This document shows, piece after piece, positions 22,166 through 29,785 of a stretch of DNA of 64,000 nucleotides (positions are counted from its first letter, which is position 1; each line of letters opens with the position of its first letter). The stretch lies in the NCBI RefSeq assembly GCF_042956465.1, contig NZ_JBIBGL010000003.1:124001-188000 (forward strand), given 5' to 3'. The position numbers were made by a program, and so were the translations under genes. The notes under the pieces are model-generated. The model was given only the letters and a program-made list of their open reading frames with translations. It was not told the DNA's origin and searched no databases. This stretch comes from Embleya sp042956465 (GTDB lineage Bacteria > Actinomycetota > Actinomycetes > Streptomycetales > Streptomycetaceae).

Positions 22166-22217
22166 ACGGGTCTCCACCGACAAACGACGTGGACGCCGTG
22201 TGTCGGTGGAGACCCGT
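22166..22217 (-). promoter_or_regulatory. Perfect 17-bp hairpin covering the uvrB ribosome-binding site
   Basis: ACGGGTCTCCACCGACA (22166-22182) and its exact inverse TGTCGGTGGAGACCCGT (22201-22217) are separated by 18 bases. In the uvrB mRNA the arm nearer the gene contains GGTGGAG, the only plausible Shine-Dalgarno sequence, and ends three bases before GTG 22162. A folded hairpin would hide it. Confidence 0.75.
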
Positions 22218-22371
22218 AGGGTGCCGGCGGCCGTCGAGTGCAGCCACGTCGCAGGCCGCGGGGCCCGATCGCGCCGCGCCCCCGCCGGAAAACCCGCGGC
22301 CTCCGCACCGAACGCAACGGGTGGAGCGGGTGGGCACACCAACCAAGGCCGACCGAGACGCGGCCGCGCCC

Positions 22372-22971
22372 TCAGTCACCCGTCAACCGCTCCCACAGCG
22401 CCAGCACCTGCGGCTCCAATGCCGAAAGCGGCCCGTCGTTGTCGATCACCACATCCGCGATCGCCAACCGCTCGGCCCGAGTGGCCTGCGCACCCATGCG
22501 GGCGAGCGCGTCGGCCTCCGGCATGCCCCGCAGGCGGACCAGCCGGTCGAGCTGGGTCTCCGGGGAGGCGTCCACGACCACGACCAGGTCGTACAGCTTC
22601 GCCAGATCGTTCTCGGCCAGCAGCGGCACGTCGTTGACCAGCACCGCGTCGTCGCCGGCCGCCGCCGTCAGCTCCGCGGCCCGGGCCCCGACCAGGGGGT
22701 GCACGATCGCGTTGAGCGCGGCCAACCGCTCCGGCGAACCGAAGACGATCCGGCCCAGGCCCGGGCGGTCCAGCGAGCCGTCCGGCAGCAGCACCGATTC
22801 GCCGAATTCCGCCACCACCGCCGCCAGCCCGGGCGTGTCCGGGGCCACCACCTCGCGGGCGATCCGGTCCGAGTCGATCACCACCGCGCCCAGCTCGGCG
22901 AGCCGCCGCGCCACCTCGCTCTTGCCCGCGCCGATGCCACCGGTGAGCCCGACGTTGCCCCTGCTGCCCAT
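22372..22971 (-). CDS. coaE: Dephospho-CoA kinase
   Basis: Last step of coenzyme A synthesis: ATP-dependent phosphorylation of the 3'-hydroxyl of dephospho-CoA. 199 residues, the usual size. P-loop GGIGAGKS is at 11-18, the substrate-binding IDSDRIAREVV at about 31-41, and the lid block QLDRLVRLRGM near 135-145. ATG 22971 follows GAGGGG at eight bases. It lies upstream of uvrB on the same strand, 209 bp apart. Confidence 0.95.
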   Translation of the reverse strand: MGSRGNVGLTGGIGAGKSEVARRLAELGAVVIDSDRIAREVVAPDTPGLAAVVAEFGESVLLPDGSLDRPGLGRIVFGSPERLAALNAIVHPLVGARAAELTAAAGDDAVLVNDVPLLAENDLAKLYDLVVVVDASPETQLDRLVRLRGMPEADALARMGAQATRAERLAIADVVIDNDGPLSALEPQVLALWERLTGD

Positions 22972-23065
22972 GCCGCGCCCCTCGTACGTCTTCGGGTGGA
23001 CCAGAACCGGGCCACGGTAGGCCAGGCGACCCCAGGGTAGAAGGGGACGCCTCCCGCACACACGG

Positions 23066-23096
23066 GAGCCCGCCCCGGACACACCGGGACGGGCTC
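23066..23096 (-). terminator. Terminator of the dpr operon
   Basis: GAGCCCGCCCCGG (23066-23078) and CCGGGACGGGCTC (23084-23096) pair over 13 bp with one mismatch and a 5-base loop, 38 bp after the dprE2 stop. An overlapping CTCCCG/CGGGAG stem follows at 23051-23068. Confidence 0.7.
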
Positions 23097-23134
23097 GGCC
23101 GCGACGAAGCGCGGGTCGCAGACAAGGACGCGGG

Positions 23135-23890
23135 TCAGATGTTCAGCTTGCGGAAGATCGGCCGCGGCACGTGCCGCAGCGCGGACATCACGAAGCGGAA
23201 CTGGCCCGGGACCCAGACCACGGACGACTTGCGGCGCAGGCCCTTGACGATCGCCTCGGCGACCGCCTCCGGCGTGGTGGCCAGCGGCGCCTCCGGCAGG
23301 CCCTCGGTCATCTTGGTCCGCACGAAGCCCGGCCGCACGACCATCACGTGCACGCCGGTGCCGTGCAGCTTGTCGCCCAGGCCCTGGGCGAACGCGTCCA
23401 GGCCGGCCTTGGTGGATCCGTAGATGAAGTTCGACTTGCGGGCCCGCTCGCCGGCCACCGACGAGATCACCGCGAGCGCGCCGTGGCCCTGCCGGGACAG
23501 CGCGTTGGCCGCGGCCAGCCCGGCCGAGACGCCGCCCACGTAGTTGACCTGCGCGACGCGCGCGGCGGCGGCCGGGGACTTCTCGTCCGCGTCCTGGTCG
23601 CCCAGCACGCCGAAGGCGAGCAGCACGACATCGATGTCACCGGCGGCGAAGACCTCGTCGACGGTCTTCTCGTGGTCGTCGGTCTCGGCCGCGTCGAAGC
23701 CGACCACCTCGACCGTCGCACCGAGGCCGCGCAGCTGTTCGGCGGCCGTGTCCAGCGCGGCGGAGGGGCGGCCGGCGAGCACGACCCGCCGAACCCGCTC
23801 GGCCACCATCGCGCGAGCCGTGGTCAGCGCGATCTCGGAGGTGCCGCCGAGAACGAGCAGGGACTGCGGTGCGCCCAGGGCGTCTTTCAC
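23135..23890 (-). CDS. dprE2: Decaprenylphosphoryl-2-keto-ribose reductase (DprE2)
   Basis: Short-chain dehydrogenase of 251 residues that with DprE1 epimerises decaprenylphosphoryl ribose to decaprenylphosphoryl arabinose; DprE2 performs the NADH-dependent reduction. The nucleotide motif is GGTSEI (15-20), catalytic Ser is in ISSVAGER (142-149), and Y157/K161 lie in YGSTK. The C-terminus RHVPRPIFRKLNI closely resembles mycobacterial DprE2, which separates it from ordinary short-chain reductases. It is the last gene of the PAP2-ubiA-dprE1-dprE2 operon, 47 bp after dprE1, and is followed by a terminator hairpin. Confidence 0.92.
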   Translation of the reverse strand: MKDALGAPQSLLVLGGTSEIALTTARAMVAERVRRVVLAGRPSAALDTAAEQLRGLGATVEVVGFDAAETDDHEKTVDEVFAAGDIDVVLLAFGVLGDQDADEKSPAAAARVAQVNYVGGVSAGLAAANALSRQGHGALAVISSVAGERARKSNFIYGSTKAGLDAFAQGLGDKLHGTGVHVMVVRPGFVRTKMTEGLPEAPLATTPEAVAEAIVKGLRRKSSVVWVPGQFRFVMSALRHVPRPIFRKLNI

Positions 23891-23937
23891 GGTGTGTCCT
23901 TCACAAGTGGTTCACGAGAAGACGAAAGGGGGGTGGG

Positions 23938-25323
23938 TCAGAGCCCGAGTCGGCGGGCCTGATCGGAGACGAAGATCCCGTCCGGGTCGACCTTGGCCCG
24001 CACCTCGCGGAACCGCTCCAGGCGCGGGTACATCCGGGCCAGGTCGGCCGGGTCCATCCGCGAGTCCTTGGCGAGGTAGAACCGGCCCTCGTTGGTCAGC
24101 ACGATCTCGTCGAGCTGCTTGAGCAACCGGGCCAGGCCGGGCGTGTTGGTCGGGAAGTCGAGGGTCAGCGTCCACCCCGGCTTGGGGAAGGACAGGAACC
24201 CCTCGTTGCCGGGTCCGAAGCGCTTGAGCACCGTGAGCGAGGAGGGCGCGCCGTGCGCACTGATCGTCTCGACCGCCTTGACCAGCCCGTCCTCGCGCCC
24301 GAACGGCACCACGAACTGGTACTGGAGGAAGCCGGTCCGCCCGTAGACCCGGTTCCATTCCTGGACCAGGTCCAGCGGGTGGAAGAACCCGGTGATCGAC
24401 TGCAGTTGGCCGACCTTGTGCTTGGGCGCCTTGCGGTACCACAGCTCGTTGAACAGGCCCATGGTGAGCTTGTTCGGCAGCCGACCCGGCACCAGGTCCG
24501 GGACGGTCAGCAGCGAGCCGGTGCGAAATCGCAGCGGGTCCCGGCGCTTCTTCGCGGGCAGGTCGTCGAGCGCGGCGAACTCGCCGCAGGTGAGCACGCA
24601 GCGGCCGAGGTTGGGGCCCTTGGCCAGGCAGTCCAGCCACGCGACGGTGTAGGTGTACTTCTCGTCCGTCTCGGCCATCAGCGCCATGGCCTCGTCGAGG
24701 TTCTTCGTCCGGTCGGTGTCCACCGACGCGAGCGAGGTCTCGATGGGCGTCATCCGGATGGTCGCGGACAGGATCAGGCCGGTCAGGCCCATGCCGCCGG
24801 CGGTGGCCCAGAACAGCTCCGGGTCGCCCTCGGGGGTGATCGTGCGCTCGGTGCCGTCGGCCATCAACATGTCGATGGACGACACGTGGTTGCAGAAGCT
24901 GCCGTCCGCGTGGTGGTTCTTCCCGTGCACGTCCGCGCCGATCGCGCCGCCCACGGTGACCTGCCGGGTGCCCGGGGTGACCGGCACGAAGAAGCCGAAC
25001 GGCACGAACAGTTCGATCAGCCGGTCCAGACTCACCCCGGCCTCGCAGGTGACCAGGCCGCGCTCCAGGTCCACCGCGAGGATGCGGTCGAGGCCGGTCA
25101 TGTCCAGGACGGTACCGCCTGCGTTCTGTGCGGGGTCGCCGTACGAGCGGCCCAGGCCGCGGGCGATCACCCCGCGCGAGGTGCGCTGCCCCAGGGCGGT
25201 CGCGACCTGGTCGCGGGTGGTGGGGCGCACGACGTCGGCGAAGGAGGGGGCGGTGCGTCCCCAACCGTTCAGGCTTACCCGCCGAGCGGTGGGGCGTGCG
25301 TCGGCCGACGGGCCGTCAGACAT
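23938..25323 (-). CDS. dprE1: Decaprenylphosphoryl-beta-D-ribose oxidase (DprE1)
   Basis: FAD-dependent oxidase that converts decaprenylphosphoryl ribose to the 2-keto form. 461 residues, the length of the mycobacterial enzyme. FAD-binding motifs ARGLGRSYGD (54-63, Tyr61) and HGKNHH (133-138) and the substrate Lys419 in YLAKDSR are conserved, as are GFLQYQFVVP and the C-terminal SDQARRL. The Cys that reacts with benzothiazinone drugs (Cys387 in the mycobacterial WNVCVDFP) is Thr387 here (WTLTLDFP). ATG 25323 overlaps the ubiA stop by 8 bp, so the pair is translationally coupled. Confidence 0.94.
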   Translation of the reverse strand: MSDGPSADARPTARRVSLNGWGRTAPSFADVVRPTTRDQVATALGQRTSRGVIARGLGRSYGDPAQNAGGTVLDMTGLDRILAVDLERGLVTCEAGVSLDRLIELFVPFGFFVPVTPGTRQVTVGGAIGADVHGKNHHADGSFCNHVSSIDMLMADGTERTITPEGDPELFWATAGGMGLTGLILSATIRMTPIETSLASVDTDRTKNLDEAMALMAETDEKYTYTVAWLDCLAKGPNLGRCVLTCGEFAALDDLPAKKRRDPLRFRTGSLLTVPDLVPGRLPNKLTMGLFNELWYRKAPKHKVGQLQSITGFFHPLDLVQEWNRVYGRTGFLQYQFVVPFGREDGLVKAVETISAHGAPSSLTVLKRFGPGNEGFLSFPKPGWTLTLDFPTNTPGLARLLKQLDEIVLTNEGRFYLAKDSRMDPADLARMYPRLERFREVRAKVDPDGIFVSDQARRLGL

Positions 25324-26290
25324 GGAAAACTCCCAGAACAAAGGTGAGAAGCCAGGCGAAGCCAAGGCCGACGAGGACCTTGTCCCTGAGAAGAACGTCC
25401 TCGGGGGATCCCGCGGTTCCGGCGTCGACGTAGACGGCGTAGCGCAGGAACGCGAATCCGAACGGGATCAGCGACAACTGGTGCCAGGCCAGCGTGGAAT
25501 CGCCCTCGGGGATCTGGAATGCCCACAGGGAGTAGGTGAGCAGCGTCACCGAGACCGCCATCTGCCATACGAAGCGCAGGTAGGTGATCGAGTAATTGGC
25601 CAGCGAGGCGCGCGTCTTGGCCGCCTCCTCGCCCATCAGGACCATCTCCGAGTAGCGCTTGCCCGCGACCATGAACAACGACCCGAAGCCCGCCGTCAGC
25701 AGGAACCAGCGCGACAGCGGCAGTTCGGACGCGGTACCGCCGGCCATCGCCCGGAACAGGAAGCCCGAGGCGACCATGGCCAGGTCGAGCACGACCACGT
25801 GCTTGAACGAGAAGCAGTACGCGACGTTGAGCACCACGTACAGGCCCAGCACGAGCGCGGTCCCGGGGTTGCAGAGCAACACGCCGAGTACGACCGCGGC
25901 GATGCCCAGGATCGGCCCCAGCACCCACGCCAGCTTGACCGGCACCACGCCGGAGGCGATCGGGCGGTTGCGCTTGGTGGGGTGCTCGCGGTCGGCCTCG
26001 ACGTCGAACGCGTCGTTGACGTAGTAGATCGCCGAAGCCGCCAGGCAGAACAGCATGAACATGATCGCGGTGTGGCCGAGGACGTAGCCCTCGTCCAACC
26101 GCCCGGCCGCGAGCGGCGCGGCGAACACGAGCACGTTCTTGACCCACTGCTTGGGCCGGGCCAACTTCAGCAGGCCACCCGCGAGTCCACCGCGCGGAGG
26201 CCGCGTCGGTGCCTCGACCGCGGACGCGGTCGCGGTGACGACCGCGGCCTCCCGCGCATCGAGCGGCGATTCGATTTCGGATGTACTCAA
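25316..26290 (-). CDS. ubiA: Decaprenyl-phosphate phosphoribosyltransferase (UbiA family)
   Basis: Integral membrane prenyltransferase-fold enzyme, 324 residues, expected to join 5-phosphoribosyl pyrophosphate to decaprenyl phosphate, the committed step to the arabinofuranose donor. After a charged 45-residue N-terminus, about eight or nine hydrophobic helices follow. The metal-binding motif is YVNDAFDVEADREHPTK (90-106) and the second is VLDLAMVASGFLFRAMAGG (about 166-184). It lies three bases after the PAP2 stop and overlaps dprE1; the same PAP2-ubiA pairing occurs in mycobacteria (Rv3807c-Rv3806c), supporting the specific call over a menaquinone-type UbiA. Confidence 0.93.
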   Translation of the reverse strand: MSTSEIESPLDAREAAVVTATASAVEAPTRPPRGGLAGGLLKLARPKQWVKNVLVFAAPLAAGRLDEGYVLGHTAIMFMLFCLAASAIYYVNDAFDVEADREHPTKRNRPIASGVVPVKLAWVLGPILGIAAVVLGVLLCNPGTALVLGLYVVLNVAYCFSFKHVVVLDLAMVASGFLFRAMAGGTASELPLSRWFLLTAGFGSLFMVAGKRYSEMVLMGEEAAKTRASLANYSITYLRFVWQMAVSVTLLTYSLWAFQIPEGDSTLAWHQLSLIPFGFAFLRYAVYVDAGTAGSPEDVLLRDKVLVGLGFAWLLTFVLGVFHV

Positions 26291-26293
26291 GAC

Positions 26294-26857
26294 TCAGAAC
26301 CCTTTCGGACGCTGTGCGCGACGGGCCCAGGCTCGACCCAAGCCGCCGGCGGCGAGACCCATGGTCGCGCCGGCGGCCACGTCGGACGGATAGTGGACGC
26401 CCACGACGAGCCGCGAGAAACACGTCGCAGCGGCGGCCGTACCCGTGACCGCGGTGGGCAACAGGCCGTGGAACGCCACGGCGGCGGCGGCGGAGGACAC
26501 CGAGTGCGAGGACGGGAAGCTGTGTCGGCCCGCGGTGCGCACCGTCGGCTCCAGGCCCGGTATGGCAGGCCGAGGACGGCGCACGACGCGCTTGACCACC
26601 ATGCTGGCCGCGTGCGCGCCGGCGACCGTGGCGGTGGCCCGCAGCCACTCGTGTCGACGATCGCGGTCCACGGCCGCGCCGACCAGGCCGGCCGCAAGCC
26701 AGACACCCGCGTGCTCGCCGGCGAACGACAGCGCCTTGCTCGTGCGCTGGACGACCGGATGACCGGTGCGTCCGCGTACTCCGCGGTACAGGGCGACGTC
26801 GGACGCGCCGACCGTCTTGACTACCTGCCCGGTGGCGAACGCCCCACCAAAGGCCAT
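26294..26857 (-). CDS. PAP2-family phosphatase of the DPA pathway
   Basis: Membrane phosphatase of 187 residues, probably removing the 5-phosphate from decaprenylphosphoryl-5-phosphoribose, as proposed for Rv3807c. The three PAP2 motifs are KRVVRRPRP (89-97), PSSH (115-118, Ser for the usual Gly) and SRLVVGVHYPSD (148-159). ATG 26857 is chosen since GAGG lies six bases upstream; an ATG at 26869 is too close to its AGGA. It is the first gene of the operon, so the operon promoter should lie just right of it. Confidence 0.87.
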   Translation of the reverse strand: MAFGGAFATGQVVKTVGASDVALYRGVRGRTGHPVVQRTSKALSFAGEHAGVWLAAGLVGAAVDRDRRHEWLRATATVAGAHAASMVVKRVVRRPRPAIPGLEPTVRTAGRHSFPSSHSVSSAAAAVAFHGLLPTAVTGTAAAATCFSRLVVGVHYPSDVAAGATMGLAAGGLGRAWARRAQRPKGF

Positions 26858-27233
26858 CGATATCCTCATTCCTGCTGCACGTCGAATGGGCGCCCTGCCC
26901 CGAAGTCCGGGGGCCTGCGTGCTTCGGCGGTCGTCCCGACCGCCACACGGGCCACTTCCATACGAGCCCGGCGCATGGCACCAATGAGTCAGGGTACGCG
27001 AACCGAGCATGGGCCCTTCGCCGAGCCGGCGCGGCGACCACCGCCCCCGGCGCGAGCTGACCACGCTCGCGCGATACCTCTTCGTTCCTGGTCAGACGTT
27101 GTCAAACGGGTGGCCGCGCCCGTGCGCCGGGCGGCCTTTCGTGACGGAACTGTGGCAGACCCGCAGCCTGCGCGATGCCGGGCCGATGCACAAGCGCGTC
27201 CTGGGACCGGGCGCGGCACGCACACGGGGACGG
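26858..27233. other. Intergenic region upstream of the DPA operon
   Basis: 376 bp between the TolB-like gene stop and the PAP2 start. It should hold the operon promoter. A bulged hairpin GGCCGCGCCCG/CGGGCGGCC near 27111-27135 may end the upstream transcript. No gene is supported. Confidence 0.5.
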
Positions 27234-28283
27234 TCAGCGCAGCGGCGCCGGGGAGAACCCGCCCACCACGATGCGCGCCGGCGCGCCGCCCCCGTCGGCC
27301 GGCACCGACCACACGTCGGTGGCCGCGCCCGCCCCGGTCGCCAGCGCGTAGCCGACCGTGCGCTCGTCCAGCCAGACCGCCTGGTCGTCCACGCTGCGGG
27401 TCTCCGCGAGCGGTGTCTCGCGCATCGTCGCCAGGTCGAGCACGTGCAGGCGCCACGGGTTGCGGGTGCTCTGCGAGACCTTCTTCTTGAACACCAGGCG
27501 GGTGCCGTCCGGGGACAACGAGGGGCACTCGACGTTCTCCCGCAGCACCGTCATGGTGCGGGCCCGCAGGTCGCCGCGGACCAGGTAGGTGCGGCCGGAG
27601 GTGTTGGTGGACAGCGTGGCGTAGAACGTGTTGTCGTCGGCGGTGAACGTGACGCCCCAGAAGTTGCGATCGGGCGACTTGAGTTCCTTGCCGTCCCGGG
27701 TGGTGGTGAAGTCCTCCAGGTTCGCCGCCATGGCACCGGTGTGCGTGTCCAGGATCGAGGTCCGGGTGGAGAACGTCATCGAGGCGTACGAGTCGCCGTA
27801 GACGAACACCGTCCACGAGGCCATCCGACCCGAGGCCGACACGCGCGCCCGGTTGGGCGTACCCGCCAGTTCGACCCGGCGCACCTGGCGCAGGTTCGCG
27901 TCCAGGACCAGCGCCACATTGGTCCTGGTGATCCCGCCCTCGGTGGCCAGGCAGACCGCGGTGCCGCCGGCCGCGTAGACCCGATCGCAGGAGCGCTCGC
28001 CCACCGTGCGCGGCCCACCGGGATCGCCGGCCGCGACGGTGGCCAGCCGGCCGTACCCCGGGCCCGACTCGGTGCTGCGGAACAGCAGCCGCGGCGCCCC
28101 GACCAGGGTCAGCGGCGGCCCGCCCGGCGCGGTGCCGGAGCCGCCGTGCAGCCGGTCGTCCTCGCGCTTGACCGCGTACACCGTGTATCCGATCGCGATC
28201 CCCGCGAGCAGGATCAGAACCAGCCCGAAGATCAGGATCCGCCCCCTGGTCAGGGCCGGTTTCACCGGTGCGTCAACGGACAT
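27234..28283 (-). CDS. Membrane-anchored TolB/beta-propeller-like protein
   Basis: 349 residues. One hydrophobic anchor (ILIFGLVLILLAGIAIGYTV, about 16-35) after a short basic start predicts a cytoplasmic N-terminus and an external domain. The rest has recurring propeller-type motifs such as SPDGTRLVFKKK, LDTHTGAM and VWSVPADGG, typical of TolB/WD40-like repeats. No catalytic motif is seen. The start overlaps the MFS stop by 11 bp, so the two are coupled; a role in sensing or binding outside the membrane is inferred. Confidence 0.75.
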   Translation of the reverse strand: MSVDAPVKPALTRGRILIFGLVLILLAGIAIGYTVYAVKREDDRLHGGSGTAPGGPPLTLVGAPRLLFRSTESGPGYGRLATVAAGDPGGPRTVGERSCDRVYAAGGTAVCLATEGGITRTNVALVLDANLRQVRRVELAGTPNRARVSASGRMASWTVFVYGDSYASMTFSTRTSILDTHTGAMAANLEDFTTTRDGKELKSPDRNFWGVTFTADDNTFYATLSTNTSGRTYLVRGDLRARTMTVLRENVECPSLSPDGTRLVFKKKVSQSTRNPWRLHVLDLATMRETPLAETRSVDDQAVWLDERTVGYALATGAGAATDVWSVPADGGGAPARIVVGGFSPAPLR

Positions 28284-29553
28284 CGGGCACCTCCTCGACC
28301 CGGCCCGCCGCGCGCGTCCGGCCGCCCGCGAGGGCGACCGCGGAGCCGAGCAGGGCCACCGCGAGTGCGACGGCCAGGACCCGGATCGCGCCGGCCGGCC
28401 CCCACCCGGTCCACAGCGCGCCGAAGATCATCGAGGACGCGAACCGCCCCGCGGCCTGCCCGGTCTGCACGACCGCCAGCCCGCCCGCCCGGCCCGACGC
28501 CGGCAACCGCGCGCCCACCGCCGCCGAGAGCACGCCGTCGGTGGCCGCGTAGAACACCCCGTGCAGCGCGAGCACCGAGATCAGCAACCCGACCCCGCCG
28601 AGCGGACCGCCCAGCAGCAGGTACGCCGCGAGCAACACGCCGTGCCCGGCCAGGAACACCCGCCGCCGGCCCACCCGGTCGGCGAGCCTGCCCAGCGGCA
28701 GCGCGAGCACCAGGTAGACCCCGGCGGTGCCCAGGGGAAGCAGCGGGAACCAGTGCGGCTCGATCTCCAGTCGGTGCTGGAGCAGCAGGTAGACGAAGGC
28801 GTCGCTGACCGTGACCAGGCCGAGCACGGCCGCGACGGCGCACAACCGGCGATAGGGCCGATCCCGCAACAGCCGCAGCCCGTCCCGCCATCCGGGCCGC
28901 TGCTCGATCGGGTCGCGGTGGTCGCGCACGAACAGCACCAGCATCGCGACACCGACCAGGCCGACGCAGAAGCTCACCACGAACACCGCGTCGTAGGCGG
29001 TGCCCACCGCGGCCAGGATGGCGAACGCCACGAGCGGCCCGGTGAACGCGCCGACGGTGTCCAGCGCACGGTGCACGCCGAACGCACGCCCCTGCGCCTG
29101 CGGGCTGCTGGAGAGTGAGATGAGCGCGTCCCGGGGCGCGGTGCGCAGCCCCTTGCCCGCCCGGTCGGCCGCGAGCACCGCGCCGATGCCCGGCACCGAG
29201 GCACCGACCAGCGGCAGTCCGAGCTTGGCGACCGCGGACATCCCGTAGCCGGCCACGGCCACCTGCTTGCGCGCGGCGAACCGGTCGGCGAGGTGCCCGC
29301 CGACCAGCCGCAGGAAGACCGTGACGCCGGAGTACAGGCCGTCCAGGAAGCCGAATTGCAGCATGGTCAGGCCGAGGCCGGTGACCAGGTAGACCGGCAT
29401 CACCGCGGTGACCATCTCCGAGGAGACGTCGGTGACCAGGCTGACCATGCCGAGCGCGATCACGTTGCCGGTGACCACCGCACCGGCTCCCGACACGGGC
29501 CGCGCGGAAACCGCCTCGCTCGCCGCTTCCGGACGACCCGACGAGAGGTACAC
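28273..29553 (-). CDS. MFS transporter
   Basis: 426-residue major facilitator with about 12 hydrophobic segments. The loop 2-3 signature appears as GGHLADRFAARK (about 85-96) and in the second half as GRLADRVGRRR (about 290-300), the duplicated MFS pattern. MVSLVTDVSSEMVTAVMPVYL near the start resembles the drug/sugar exporter branch that is often annotated as MFS without substrate. GTG 29553 follows GGGGAGGG. Substrate unknown; coupled to the TolB-like gene downstream. Confidence 0.85.
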   Translation of the reverse strand: MYLSSGRPEAASEAVSARPVSGAGAVVTGNVIALGMVSLVTDVSSEMVTAVMPVYLVTGLGLTMLQFGFLDGLYSGVTVFLRLVGGHLADRFAARKQVAVAGYGMSAVAKLGLPLVGASVPGIGAVLAADRAGKGLRTAPRDALISLSSSPQAQGRAFGVHRALDTVGAFTGPLVAFAILAAVGTAYDAVFVVSFCVGLVGVAMLVLFVRDHRDPIEQRPGWRDGLRLLRDRPYRRLCAVAAVLGLVTVSDAFVYLLLQHRLEIEPHWFPLLPLGTAGVYLVLALPLGRLADRVGRRRVFLAGHGVLLAAYLLLGGPLGGVGLLISVLALHGVFYAATDGVLSAAVGARLPASGRAGGLAVVQTGQAAGRFASSMIFGALWTGWGPAGAIRVLAVALAVALLGSAVALAGGRTRAAGRVEEVPDVR

Positions 29554-29688
29554 CCCCGCACCCTCCCCAGGCTGCCGTGCAACCGCCCCCGACCCCCGGG
29601 GCCCGTCTTCGATCCCCCGCCGAGCACCACGACGCGGGATCGAAGACAGACCCTAGTCCCGTTCGCACTCTCGCACCGGGAAAGCCGA

Positions 29689-29722
29689 AAGGCCCCACCT
29701 CCCCGAAGGGAGGTGGGGCCTT
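29689..29722 (-). terminator. rpsA terminator
   Basis: AAGGCCCCACCTCCC (29689-29703) and GGGAGGTGGGGCCTT (29708-29722) form a perfect 15-bp stem. In the minus direction the loop is UUCG and UUUC follows, a classical intrinsic terminator 63 bp after the rpsA stop. Confidence 0.92.
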
Positions 29723-29785
29723 CCATCCACCGGTATCGCTACCGGCGGATCACATCGAGCACTGCTTCGGCGGGGCCGACCGAGG

